Below are positions 43,519 through 52,757 of a DNA stretch of 64,000 nt, piece by piece. The DNA lies in contig JADJWC010000001.1 of assembly GCA_016716565.1 (NCBI GenBank), positions 310,001 through 374,000 on the forward strand, read 5' to 3'. Each line of letters begins with the position of its first letter. Position 1 is the stretch's first letter. Made by a program: the position numbers and the translations under genes. Source of the DNA: a bacterium (GTDB lineage Bacteria; Bacteroidota; Ignavibacteria; Ignavibacteriales; Ignavibacteriaceae). The notes below the pieces were generated by a model that made no database searches, was not told where the DNA came from, and saw nothing but the letters and a program-made list of their open reading frames with translations.

Positions 43519-44784
43519 TCAACTTTTTGCTTTAAACTTTCGGAAGCTTCTTCCGGAACGGTTTCTACCGCCCCTTCCAAATCCGAAAGATCCTTTCCTT
43601 CTTACAAATTTATTTTGATCAGCCGGATTCTCACCAGCTTTAATATCAACCAATTTATAAGGATGGTCATCTATAACTGAAATAGGCTGTTTGATGAGTT
43701 TGTTGATTGCGCTTAAATATGAAATTTCTTCTGGATCACAGAATGAAAGTGCAGTTCCTCCCAAACCCGCTCTTGCTGTACGCCCGATACGGTGAACATA
43801 AGCCTCGGCAAATTCAGGAATATCATAATTAAATACGTGCGACAATCTATCGATATCAATTCCGCGTGCTGCTATGTCTGTTGCAACAAGCACTTTTGTT
43901 TTATTCGATTTGAAGTTAGTAAGTGCACGCTGTCTTGCCTGCTGCGATTTGTTCCCGTGAATAGAATCGGTGTGAATACCGGCATCATTTAATAATTTAG
44001 TAATTATGTCCGCACCACGCTTTGTTCTTGTAAATACAATTGCTGATGGGATGCTTTCGTTTTTAAGAATATATAGAAGCAGTTTCTTTTTCTCAGTCTT
44101 TTGAACAAAGTAAACTCCCTGCTTAACAGATTCAACCGTTTTTGATTCCGGTGAAACCTCAATCATTACCGGATGAGTTAAAATTGTATTTGCGAGCTTT
44201 ATAATTTCCGTCGGCATTGTTGCTGAGAATAACAGGGACTGTCTTTTCTCGGGCAACTTTTCAATTATCTTCTTAACATCATTTATAAAACCCATATCGA
44301 GCATACGGTCAGCTTCATCGAGCACAAATATTTTAATATTGTCCAGTCTAATATGCCCTTGGTTGATGAGATCTAGAAGCCTTCCCGGTGTAGCAATCAG
44401 AATATCGACTCCTTCTCTAAGCTTCATTGTTTGTGCTCTTTGAGAAACTCCACCGAACACAACAGCCTTCTTTAAGCCGGCATGTCTTCCATAAGCATCA
44501 AAGCTCTCGCCAATCTGAACGGCCAACTCTCTTGTCGGAGTAAGTATCAAAGACTTAATTATTCTTCTTTTGTGATGTGAAGGTTTTTCCGCACTTAGTA
44601 ACTGAAGTATGGGGATGGCGAATGCTGCGGTTTTGCCGGTTCCGGTTTGCGCACAGCCGATGAGATCCTTTCTTTCCAGTATTACAGGAATCGCCTGTAC
44701 TTGTATTGGTGTCGGTATTGTGTAACCTTCAGTAGTGAGTGCCGTTAATAACGGCTTAATGAGATTCAATTTTTCGAATGACAT
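43519..44784 (-). CDS. DEAD-box RNA helicase, RhlE-like
   Basis: The 421-residue helicase has the Q motif (TIPTPIQVQAIP), motif I AQTGTGKT at 45-52, PTRELA, TPGR, motif II DEAD, motif III SAT, and the second-domain motifs ARGIDI and HRIGRTARAG. The C-terminus is basic and Gly-rich (GRGGRNRSGRSFRKFKAKS), as in RhlE proteins that act in ribosome assembly and RNA decay in the cold. RNA-binding RRM genes lie 8 kb away. The gene is monocistronic. Confidence 0.95.
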   Translation of the reverse strand: MSFEKLNLIKPLLTALTTEGYTIPTPIQVQAIPVILERKDLIGCAQTGTGKTAAFAIPILQLLSAEKPSHHKRRIIKSLILTPTRELAVQIGESFDAYGRHAGLKKAVVFGGVSQRAQTMKLREGVDILIATPGRLLDLINQGHIRLDNIKIFVLDEADRMLDMGFINDVKKIIEKLPEKRQSLLFSATMPTEIIKLANTILTHPVMIEVSPESKTVESVKQGVYFVQKTEKKKLLLYILKNESIPSAIVFTRTKRGADIITKLLNDAGIHTDSIHGNKSQQARQRALTNFKSNKTKVLVATDIAARGIDIDRLSHVFNYDIPEFAEAYVHRIGRTARAGLGGTALSFCDPEEISYLSAINKLIKQPISVIDDHPYKLVDIKAGENPADQNKFVRRKGSFGFGRGGRNRSGRSFRKFKAKS

Positions 44785-45062
44785 AAAACTTTCTGTTTAA
44801 TTTGCCGTAAGAAAACTATTTCACGGTCTAATCAGAACAGAAATGTCTTTACAGCGGGTTAATAAATTAGATTTGTAAAAAAGTGCTATCAGATATGTAA
44901 GAATGAAGGCATATTTTAGAAATCAACCGGCCAAAGTTACGCTAAATAACTCAGACTGCAAACTAATGTATTGTACATTGATAGTTGCTCGGGTGAACCA
45001 AAACAGGGATATTCTTTGTATATTTTTACAAGATTAAGAGATAATTTTTTAGGGGAACGATT

Positions 45063-46073
45063 ATGAATAAAATGAACGAGATGATATCTGCCGCATCCGG
45101 GGCACTTGAACATCTGTTCAAAATTTCTACCGATGACAAAGTTCTAATTCTTACTGACAGCTATACTTCAACGGTAGCTGATGCTTTTAGAGATGTATTG
45201 GTAAAAAAGGGATGTGCTGTAAATGACTACGAAATAAAAAATAATGAACGGCCCCTGACGGAAATTCCTTTGGCACTTGAAAAAATGCTGCCCGGTAAAA
45301 CAATTGTGTTGAACATAATAAAAGCATTCCCCGAAGAAATAGCTTTCCGTATTAAATGGATATTCAAAGTAAAAGAAAATAAGCTGGCTAAGCTCGGACA
45401 TATGCCCGGCATTAACGAAGAGATGATGCTGAATTCTGTTAATGTTGATTTCGGGGAGATGAAATTAACTGCCGGGAAAATTATTAATATACTCAATGGA
45501 GCCGCACGTCTACACATAACAACGAAAAAAGGAACTGATCTAATGCTGGGAATTGAGGGCAGAATTTTTATTGAAGATATAGGTGTAGAACCGGGTGGGG
45601 ATTGCAACTTACCTTGCGGCGAAGTGTATTGTGCACCACTTGAAACAGGTGCTGACGGGCTAATCATTTTCGATGCAAGCATAGGAGATATTGGTGTGCT
45701 GGAGCACCCTTTAAAAGTTTACTTGAGCAAAGGAAGGATAATAAAATTTGAAAGCGAAGACGATAAACTGATAAAAAGAATTACCTCACTTCAATCAGTT
45801 GATGAGGATGCAATGGTAATTGGTGAGCTGGGGATCGGGGTCAATCCTGGTGCGCGTATAACAGGGAATATGCTTGAAGATGAAAAGGCAATTCGCACAG
45901 CTCATATTGCTTTTGGTAATAATGCTGACTTTCAGGGTGGAGGAAATAATAATTCAAAAGTTCACAGGGATTATTTATTTCACAGACCAACAATCGAAGC
46001 TGTTTTTGCCGATGGATCAAGAAAGCTTGTGATGAAAAACGGAGAGTTGTTTTTCAATCGATCACTTCAATAG
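45063..46073 (+). CDS. M29-like aminopeptidase
   Basis: The 336-residue protein lacks a signal peptide. It shows the metal-binding features of the M29 family: PCGEVYCAPLETGADG, GELGIGVNPGARITGN, then MLEDEKAIRTAHIAFGNN and SKVHRDYLFHRPTIE. Such enzymes bind two metals and release N-terminal residues from peptides in the cytoplasm. It is shorter than typical M29 members (about 400). Its stop codon lies inside the 3' end of the convergent GH85 gene; the genes overlap by 12 bases. Confidence 0.88.
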   Translation: MNKMNEMISAASGALEHLFKISTDDKVLILTDSYTSTVADAFRDVLVKKGCAVNDYEIKNNERPLTEIPLALEKMLPGKTIVLNIIKAFPEEIAFRIKWIFKVKENKLAKLGHMPGINEEMMLNSVNVDFGEMKLTAGKIINILNGAARLHITTKKGTDLMLGIEGRIFIEDIGVEPGGDCNLPCGEVYCAPLETGADGLIIFDASIGDIGVLEHPLKVYLSKGRIIKFESEDDKLIKRITSLQSVDEDAMVIGELGIGVNPGARITGNMLEDEKAIRTAHIAFGNNADFQGGGNNNSKVHRDYLFHRPTIEAVFADGSRKLVMKNGELFFNRSLQ

Positions 46074-49000
46074 TATCATCTTCCTTGATTGAACAAATTC
46101 TCCGGCTTTCAGCTGATAGAAATATATTCCGCTCGAAAGTTCCGATGCATCAAAACTAATTTCATAAGCTCCTGCGGGCTTAAATTCATTCACTAATATT
46201 GCTATTTCATTTCCCAGAATATCATAAACTTTAAGCGTAACAGTACCGTTCACAGGTAACCGATAACTGATTACAGTACTTGGGTTAAATGGATTCGGAT
46301 AATTCTGTGACAAACTAACTTCAGCCGGAACAAATTTATTTTTACTTTCATCCTCGACATTTACTATCAAAATATTTGCTTGAGCCCATGACGGATCATT
46401 TGCATCAGGATTTGGTGTCGTGCCGAGTGTTGCAGTATTTGAATAAAATGATAAATCCTCTGCAGTTTGTCCGATGCCCTCATCTAATCTCCAGTAACCA
46501 GCAAGTCCGCTATCGGGTGTTGAGTAATACTCTGGAGTTAAAATCGTATTCATTGTATTTTGAATCTGAGACTGAGAACGCGCAACATTCCAAACACGCA
46601 CCTCATCTATTTTTCCGTTGAAGACTCTTCCTGGAAAACCCGGAGATTCACCAATAAGCAGATTGCTGTTATTAGCATTACCGATTGTAAATATGCTATT
46701 CAATTGCGCCGACAGTTCTCCATCAACATAAATTTTCATCGCGATTCCATTGTAAGTTGCCGAAACATGATGCCAGCTGTTCAACTGAACAGAATTTGCT
46801 GGAGTATTAATTTCATGCCAGCTGCCGTTGCCAATGTTAAAATTGATTACTCCGTTTCCTCCGCAGCGAATCATATAACCGGAACTATTTGATCCCTGAT
46901 CTTTTACAATTACACTTCCGGCAAACGGCTGACTTTTAAACTCATTTATGTTAATCCAGGCTTCAAGTGTAATTTTATTTCCGGTTATCTGTAACGAACT
47001 TCCATTGCCGCAATCAAGGCGGTCATCAGTTCCATCAAACTGAAGTGCGTAACCGTTTGTATCTGCAATAGAAAATCCGGTTGTAAAAGTCCAGACATCT
47101 CCTTCAGTTGTATAGTATTGATTTTTACAATCGATTCGCCAGTAATAAATTGTGTTTGAATTTAGTATCGCTGTTTGAAAAGAATTTGAACTTGTGCTTT
47201 CGAGAAATGATGGCGGGTTTGTTGTTCCGAGATAAATATCAAATGAAGATGCGCCATTTCCCGGTGTCCATCCAAGAGTAGGATTACGGACCAGTATTGT
47301 GTCACCATTTTCCGGTGAAGGATTAGTGGCAATTCCTGGGGGAGAAAACCATTCAAACGTGGTTTCTGCAAAGGAAGATTCACCAAACTCGTCACCTACT
47401 GTCTGAACTAAAATCGTAACCACACTATCTCCCGGTTCGTATTTTACATAAGGAACGAAATAAGCGTTGTTTGCTGTTCCTCCGAGATAAGTAATTGAGT
47501 TATCCTGGTTTCTTCTAAAAATATTATAATAGTAAACTTCACTTGTTGAATGATTCCATCTCAATCTTAGAGTTACAAATTCCTGCTCATCAACTTTATT
47601 TTCAACAAAAAGATTTGCTGGCGGATTCGGAATATCTATTGAGCCATTATAGATACTTAACTTACCAACTTTCATTTCATAATTACTTCCGAATCCGCCG
47701 GCGAAAAAGAGTGCAATCACAGAAATTTTTTGTCCGCTGTAAGAACCAATGTCTATCGTTTTTAAATTCCAATCCGCCGAGGCTGTATTTCCGACATCAA
47801 AGTAAGTAAAGGTTGATGGGTCACCTTCAAAAGCTAAACCGACTTGCATATTGGTTGATCCGACACTTCCTGTTTTGAATGCGATATCAATTTTTGAATC
47901 TGAAGAGATAAGACAGTTTGCTTTATAAAGTTTTATAAGATTGTCACTGGTTAGTTCTCCTGAAATATTCAAACAGTTGCCTCCGTAATAAGCATCTGTA
48001 AAATCAAATGATGGAGTGAGTTTTGTTCCGCTGCTCTGCACAATCCATCGCCACGTTGGCAGTACATCCTGCAGCGAAAGATTATTCCATCCTGTTGTTG
48101 ATAATTCAGGATACGATAACTTCTCTCCGTTGATGTAAAAATCATATCCCTGTCCGGTGCAGAAATTTGTTGCGAAAGGAATTTCAGTTATTGGTGTGAA
48201 AGCCGGAATGTAGTTGGCAATTCCTTTCCAGCTATTGGCAGTAGTAGTGTTGCTCGGATCGTGATTCCATCCCACCCAGAAAATGCTTGAGCGGTTGTAA
48301 TAATCTGCAAGACTTGCTGATGAATTATAACACCAATCGGGTCGATAAATTCCGAGCGATGTTACATGCGGAAGTCCGACGGGGAACGGTGCAGACCAGT
48401 TGATGCTTGAATTGTAACCGTTGGCTTCAACATCTATTCCTGCGAATAACTCATATTCACTTCTTCCTAAACTTTGAGCCAGAGTTCTGGAATTATTCAA
48501 CCCTGTAGAATTCCACCAGAAGTTTAAAAACATCGTTTCAGAAACTAGTGTATCACCCCACTGAAAATACCAATCGTTCTGCGAGTTAAGCTGGTTCTGC
48601 CATGATACAACACCGCTTTCAGTCATTGCGTCGTACCATTCAATTTCAAGATTGGAATATTCCTGGAAGTAGATCATGAAGTCTCTCATATTTGCAGCTG
48701 TCTGTGAATTTCCCCCAGCTGTTTCCTGATTGATGAACCATCCATCGAATCCATAATACTCAGCAGCTTCAATTAATTTATCTGCAACCGGAAATGTGTT
48801 CCCATCCTTCTGAAGAAAATCATTCACCCACTGGAATTGTCCGCCGTAAACTGTTGGCGGAAAGAAAACGTTTCCTAAAATTTTCACTCCGTTTCTATGC
48901 GCGGCATCTATAAGTGTCGGGTTTGGTGCGAGTATAATTCCTTCACCAGCAGATCCACCCCAGAAAACCAACAGGTCAACATACTGCCAGTAACTGAAAG

Positions 49001-49370
49001 AATAATAGTTGACATTTAAAGAACCCTGAGAAGGATTATCGCTCGTTGGTGCAAATGCTGATAACGGATTTACCTTTGCTTCGTTTACTCTTGCGTTAGA
49101 ATTTACGACAGTGATGCTATCAACATACTTATTTTTCAATGAAACCCCCGAACGATTGTAAGGTGCATCAGGATCTGTTGCGGGAGTCCAGCTTAGAATT
49201 TCCAGCGGGAACCAGTAAGACGCAAAGGGCTGATCGGAAGAATATAAGTTTGTATTACTATTTACAAGAAAATCTGAAGATTTTATTTGTGCAGTCAGTT
49301 TACAATTAAACAATCCAATTAGTAAAATTGCTGACAAAACTGAAATCCGAAATAAGATCAGCGGGTTCAT
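46062..49370 (-). CDS. GH85 endo-beta-N-acetylglucosaminidase with LamG domain, type IX-secreted
   Basis: The 1102-residue protein has a signal peptide (about 1-28). A GH85 barrel follows at about 45-350, with HRNGVKILGNVFFPPTVYGG and the catalytic GFDGWFINQE, where Asn214 and Glu216 match the family's substrate-assisted pair. Then come a beta-sandwich region, two fibronectin-like modules (about 580-770), a LamG/concanavalin-like domain (about 775-965, FDGTDDRLDCGNGSSLQITG) and a type A sorting domain (NYPNPFNPSTVISY, MILLK). GH85 cuts between the two GlcNAc residues of N-glycan cores, so it should deglycosylate eukaryotic-type glycoproteins outside the cell. Confidence 0.9.
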   Translation of the reverse strand: MNPLILFRISVLSAILLIGLFNCKLTAQIKSSDFLVNSNTNLYSSDQPFASYWFPLEILSWTPATDPDAPYNRSGVSLKNKYVDSITVVNSNARVNEAKVNPLSAFAPTSDNPSQGSLNVNYYSFSYWQYVDLLVFWGGSAGEGIILAPNPTLIDAAHRNGVKILGNVFFPPTVYGGQFQWVNDFLQKDGNTFPVADKLIEAAEYYGFDGWFINQETAGGNSQTAANMRDFMIYFQEYSNLEIEWYDAMTESGVVSWQNQLNSQNDWYFQWGDTLVSETMFLNFWWNSTGLNNSRTLAQSLGRSEYELFAGIDVEANGYNSSINWSAPFPVGLPHVTSLGIYRPDWCYNSSASLADYYNRSSIFWVGWNHDPSNTTTANSWKGIANYIPAFTPITEIPFATNFCTGQGYDFYINGEKLSYPELSTTGWNNLSLQDVLPTWRWIVQSSGTKLTPSFDFTDAYYGGNCLNISGELTSDNLIKLYKANCLISSDSKIDIAFKTGSVGSTNMQVGLAFEGDPSTFTYFDVGNTASADWNLKTIDIGSYSGQKISVIALFFAGGFGSNYEMKVGKLSIYNGSIDIPNPPANLFVENKVDEQEFVTLRLRWNHSTSEVYYYNIFRRNQDNSITYLGGTANNAYFVPYVKYEPGDSVVTILVQTVGDEFGESSFAETTFEWFSPPGIATNPSPENGDTILVRNPTLGWTPGNGASSFDIYLGTTNPPSFLESTSSNSFQTAILNSNTIYYWRIDCKNQYYTTEGDVWTFTTGFSIADTNGYALQFDGTDDRLDCGNGSSLQITGNKITLEAWININEFKSQPFAGSVIVKDQGSNSSGYMIRCGGNGVINFNIGNGSWHEINTPANSVQLNSWHHVSATYNGIAMKIYVDGELSAQLNSIFTIGNANNSNLLIGESPGFPGRVFNGKIDEVRVWNVARSQSQIQNTMNTILTPEYYSTPDSGLAGYWRLDEGIGQTAEDLSFYSNTATLGTTPNPDANDPSWAQANILIVNVEDESKNKFVPAEVSLSQNYPNPFNPSTVISYRLPVNGTVTLKVYDILGNEIAILVNEFKPAGAYEISFDASELSSGIYFYQLKAGEFVQSRKMILLK

Positions 49371-49482
49371 ATTGTTTCATTCAATCTGTTTATGATGCCG
49401 AAAACTTAATAATATTTTTTATAACCTTCTATATGACCCGTTCGGTCACTTAGCCAAAGTATTATAACTCAAGGTTAAAACA

Positions 49483-51111
49483 TTATTTCAATAGCACCAT
49501 CTTCTTTGATTCAACAAAGCTACCCGCCTGCAGTTTATAAAAATATATCCCGCTTGGTAATTCCCTGATTCCGGACAAGCCGGAATGACTGCTCGTGTTG
49601 AACTCAACTTCATAATTTCCTGCGGGTTTGTATTCATCAACGAGTACAGCGATTTCATTGCCAAGAACATCATAAACCTTTAATGTGACCTTACCGTTTA
49701 TCGGTAACTGATAACTGATTACCGTATTTGGGTTAAATGGGTTAGGATAATTCTGGTATAAAACGTAATCGAATAAATGGTCCTTTCCAGGCTCAACTTC
49801 AAGAGTGCTTTCTGCGCTGTATGTATATGACGCAAATTGATTTTCACCCATCGATACATCAATATTCATTACAACCATGATAATCTTTTTAATGATCGCA
49901 CCAAGCGAATCAAAGTAAAAACTGGCAGAGCTAATGGAATCCGGCAGCATTGATTCAACCGAGTAAATTTGTGAATTTGATGTTCCAAGTTTTAGAAATG
50001 CTAGCCTGAATTTGGAGGTATCAGCTCCGTTAAAATGAATAGAAATATCGCGAGGCGTGCTTGAAGAAAACTGAATATAGTCAGCAGCATATGAACTTAT
50101 TGAGCCGGTCTTAATTCCTGTTGGGAACTGACTGTGAGCTGCCGAAATTAAGCAAGCCGGGAAATTATAGTGAAAGTAACCGTATTTACCTCCGAGGTAA
50201 TTTTTATTATCAAGATAATTTGCAATTATCCATTGCTCAAAAGTCTCGTCAAAAGTTTCCTCATAATTCAGAGAGTTAAGAGTGTTAACAACACCCTCAA
50301 TACCATTTGCCTGATCATTTATCAGTGTGCTTATAAAATTTTCGTTTCCAAAATGTTCCCACATAAAAATCATCCACAGCTTTACCTGGTTGTAACTGGC
50401 TCCGCCGGTAAAATATATAAGGCTTAAATCAGGATTGTATGAAAAAAAAGCCTGGTTATCATAAACATCTTGCTGATTAATATCTTCCAGTAAGTAAACC
50501 GGAGCGAATGTAGCAAATCCCTCATCAATCCATGCATCTTCCCAATACTTAACAGGATTTCCGGGAGGCTCCGGCGAATGATCTCTTCCCCAATGCAGCA
50601 TATGCCCGAATTCGTGTGCAAGAACTAAATCGGCAGAGTAGGGAAAAGCATCAGGTGTAATGTATATCATTTCCTTTTGATTGCTGTGCTTTGTCCAGGT
50701 CTGCCAGACGAATGAGTCTGCCATCTGATGAGCTGGATCAAAATATCCAGTCCAGCCTTCGTTCGGAATAATAAGAATATAAATTCTTGGATCGTTATCG
50801 AACTCATCGGGCACCGGTCCATAAAGAGAGGTAAGGTTCGGAACAAAATCCGTATCAAAATTATTTACGAGTGAATTTATCTGCTGTTCAGTCGGCGGAT
50901 TATATACTTCAATATCAATGAACACATAACATTCATTCCCAATAGATTTGCATACGGCATTTATCATTCTTTGTTCAATTGGCGGGCTGGGCTGCCAGTC
51001 AATATATGCAGTTGACCAGAACAGGAGAGTGTCGCCAATGTTTATCTGGCAAAACAGATTGTGAGTTGATGCAAGGATTAAAAATAATATCAGACTGGCT
51101 ATCTTTTTCAT
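49483..51111 (-). CDS. type IX-secreted zinc metalloprotease
   Basis: The 542-residue protein has a signal peptide (about 1-21). The zinc motif HEFGHMLHW at 166-174 (HExxH) is followed by a WIDEGFATF segment that supplies the acidic ligand position, as in M30/hyicolysin-like or related gluzincins. A C-terminal sorting domain (NYPNPFNPNTVISYQLP, MVLLK) follows. The sorting-domain loop is enlarged by repeat-encoded residues (SSHSGLSGIRELP before SGIYFY). The exact peptidase family is not certain. It and the GH85 enzyme next to it would together degrade glycoproteins. Confidence 0.85.
   Translation of the reverse strand: MKKIASLILFLILASTHNLFCQINIGDTLLFWSTAYIDWQPSPPIEQRMINAVCKSIGNECYVFIDIEVYNPPTEQQINSLVNNFDTDFVPNLTSLYGPVPDEFDNDPRIYILIIPNEGWTGYFDPAHQMADSFVWQTWTKHSNQKEMIYITPDAFPYSADLVLAHEFGHMLHWGRDHSPEPPGNPVKYWEDAWIDEGFATFAPVYLLEDINQQDVYDNQAFFSYNPDLSLIYFTGGASYNQVKLWMIFMWEHFGNENFISTLINDQANGIEGVVNTLNSLNYEETFDETFEQWIIANYLDNKNYLGGKYGYFHYNFPACLISAAHSQFPTGIKTGSISSYAADYIQFSSSTPRDISIHFNGADTSKFRLAFLKLGTSNSQIYSVESMLPDSISSASFYFDSLGAIIKKIIMVVMNIDVSMGENQFASYTYSAESTLEVEPGKDHLFDYVLYQNYPNPFNPNTVISYQLPINGKVTLKVYDVLGNEIAVLVDEYKPAGNYEVEFNTSSHSGLSGIRELPSGIYFYKLQAGSFVESKKMVLLK
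49555..49593 (-). repeat. palindromic repeat inserted in frame in a second sorting domain
   Basis: Within the metalloprotease gene, GATTCCGGACAAGCCGGAAT (49567-49586) is a palindrome of the same family as the one at 26229-26282. It encodes about nine extra residues at the same loop of the sorting domain, and the frame is maintained. Confidence 0.75.
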
Positions 51112-51209
51112 CTTAATGCCCCCATAGAAATAATCTTTAAATCAAAATTTATCTTTTATAGCTTTAATTTATTCCAGTGAAGATAAAAGTCAAGCAAGTA
51201 AAATAGTTT

Positions 51210-52493
51210 TTATTTTGCCAGTATCATCTTTTTAGTTTGAATAAACAAATCAGTTTCGAACTTGTATATGTAAACACCGCTCGAAAGTTTTGTCCCGTCA
51301 AAATTAACCTCATAACTACCTGCGGGTTTGTATTCATCAACGAGCACAACGATTTCATTGCCAAGAACATCATAAACCTTTAATGTGACCTTACCGTTTA
51401 CCGGCATCTGATAACTGATTACGGTGCACGGGTTAAATGGATTAGGATAGTTTTGCGCGAGTTCGTATATCTCCGGTAGTTTATCTTGACTATCCACGGA
51501 TGTAACTCCGCTGCTTGTCATTTTATGAATAGTCCCTCCATATCCAACAGCCCAGCCCATCTGACATCCAGTTAAATTATCCGGGAAATCCATATGAGTT
51601 AAAGTTAACGTAGCAGTATATTCATCTGTCCAGCTTATTCCATCATCGGTGCTGTGAAATATTTTTTCTCCACGGATATACCAAAAATTATTACCGGCAC
51701 TTTCTATTCCATTTATGTTTCCAGCGCCGGGTACGGAGTGAGATTGGAAGGTTACTCCTCCATCCGTTGATCTGCTCATTGCAGTTGCTGCTGCCAGACC
51801 GATACCGCTGGAATTAATAAATAGTGCGAAAATATAAATACCTGCACCAGTTGTTTCATGCTCGCTGTATGTTAATCCTCCGTCGGTAGAACGGAAGATG
51901 GATGTAAAACTCGTTCCCCAGTAAATATTCGGCATAGAGACCTGGAAAGAATTGTGAACTGCCTGGTGAATATTGTTAGCCGGTGGTTGGTTTTGGGAAG
52001 GCTGCCAGGTGTTCCCGCCATCAGTTGTTAACAAAACATTCCAGATGTTGGAAATAGGACTGCCCACTGCAATGCCGTTCAACGAATCAATCATTCTGAT
52101 TCCTTTTATGAATCCCTCGTTGTTTGAATAAACCTGAAACCACGAATCGCCACCGTCTGTTGTTTTGTAAACAGCAGTGCTTGTCTGACTTTCTGTAGTA
52201 ACCAGTGCGGTAGTTTCATCGATCGCTTCCATATTACGAATATCACCAGCAATTATTCCGGGATTGGGGTTAGCATTAAGCCAGTTTACTCCGCCATTTG
52301 TGGTGCGCAGCACCGTAGCATTTGCGCCTGCTGTCCAGCATACAAGTTCATTAACGGCTTTGCAGGTATATAAAATTCTTGTTGTTCCCGAAGTTTGTGC
52401 CGACCAGCTATATTCGCAGTTTTGCGGAAGCGACGGCGGACTGATTAAGCAAAGAGCTAATAAGGTTAATGAAACTGTTAAATGCTTTTTCAT
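51210..52493 (-). CDS. type IX-secreted YCF48/BNR-like protein
   Basis: The 427-residue protein is read from the ATG at 52493; an in-frame TTG 57 bases upstream would put extra residues before the signal peptide (about 1-23, MKKHLTVSLTLL). Six or seven blades share xTTDGGxxW patterns (RTTNGGVNWL, KTTDGGDSWF, LTTDGGNTWQ, STDDGISWTD). The sorting domain has NYPNPFNPCTVISY with Cys in the usual Ser/Thr position, and ends MILAK rather than MILLK. A single propeller is likely. No catalytic residues are evident. Confidence 0.86.
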   Translation of the reverse strand: MKKHLTVSLTLLALCLISPPSLPQNCEYSWSAQTSGTTRILYTCKAVNELVCWTAGANATVLRTTNGGVNWLNANPNPGIIAGDIRNMEAIDETTALVTTESQTSTAVYKTTDGGDSWFQVYSNNEGFIKGIRMIDSLNGIAVGSPISNIWNVLLTTDGGNTWQPSQNQPPANNIHQAVHNSFQVSMPNIYWGTSFTSIFRSTDGGLTYSEHETTGAGIYIFALFINSSGIGLAAATAMSRSTDGGVTFQSHSVPGAGNINGIESAGNNFWYIRGEKIFHSTDDGISWTDEYTATLTLTHMDFPDNLTGCQMGWAVGYGGTIHKMTSSGVTSVDSQDKLPEIYELAQNYPNPFNPCTVISYQMPVNGKVTLKVYDVLGNEIVVLVDEYKPAGSYEVNFDGTKLSSGVYIYKFETDLFIQTKKMILAK

Positions 52494-52757
52494 AATATTT
52501 ATAGTTTTAATTAATAATTGACAACCGGCAATTAAGCTAAAAATTTTCAATAAGAATTAAAAACGTTTTGATTTTTATTGATATAAACTTTAAACAGGAC
52601 TCACTCTTTTTGCGAACAAATAATTGTGCTGACATCAATAAGTCTTCCCTTCCAAAAAATTACAATCCTTTTACATTATTCTGATAACTTTATGACATAA
52701 TCACTCCCGCCGTTGCATAGATTTTGAACAAGTTTCACAAATAAAAGGAGTACAAAA

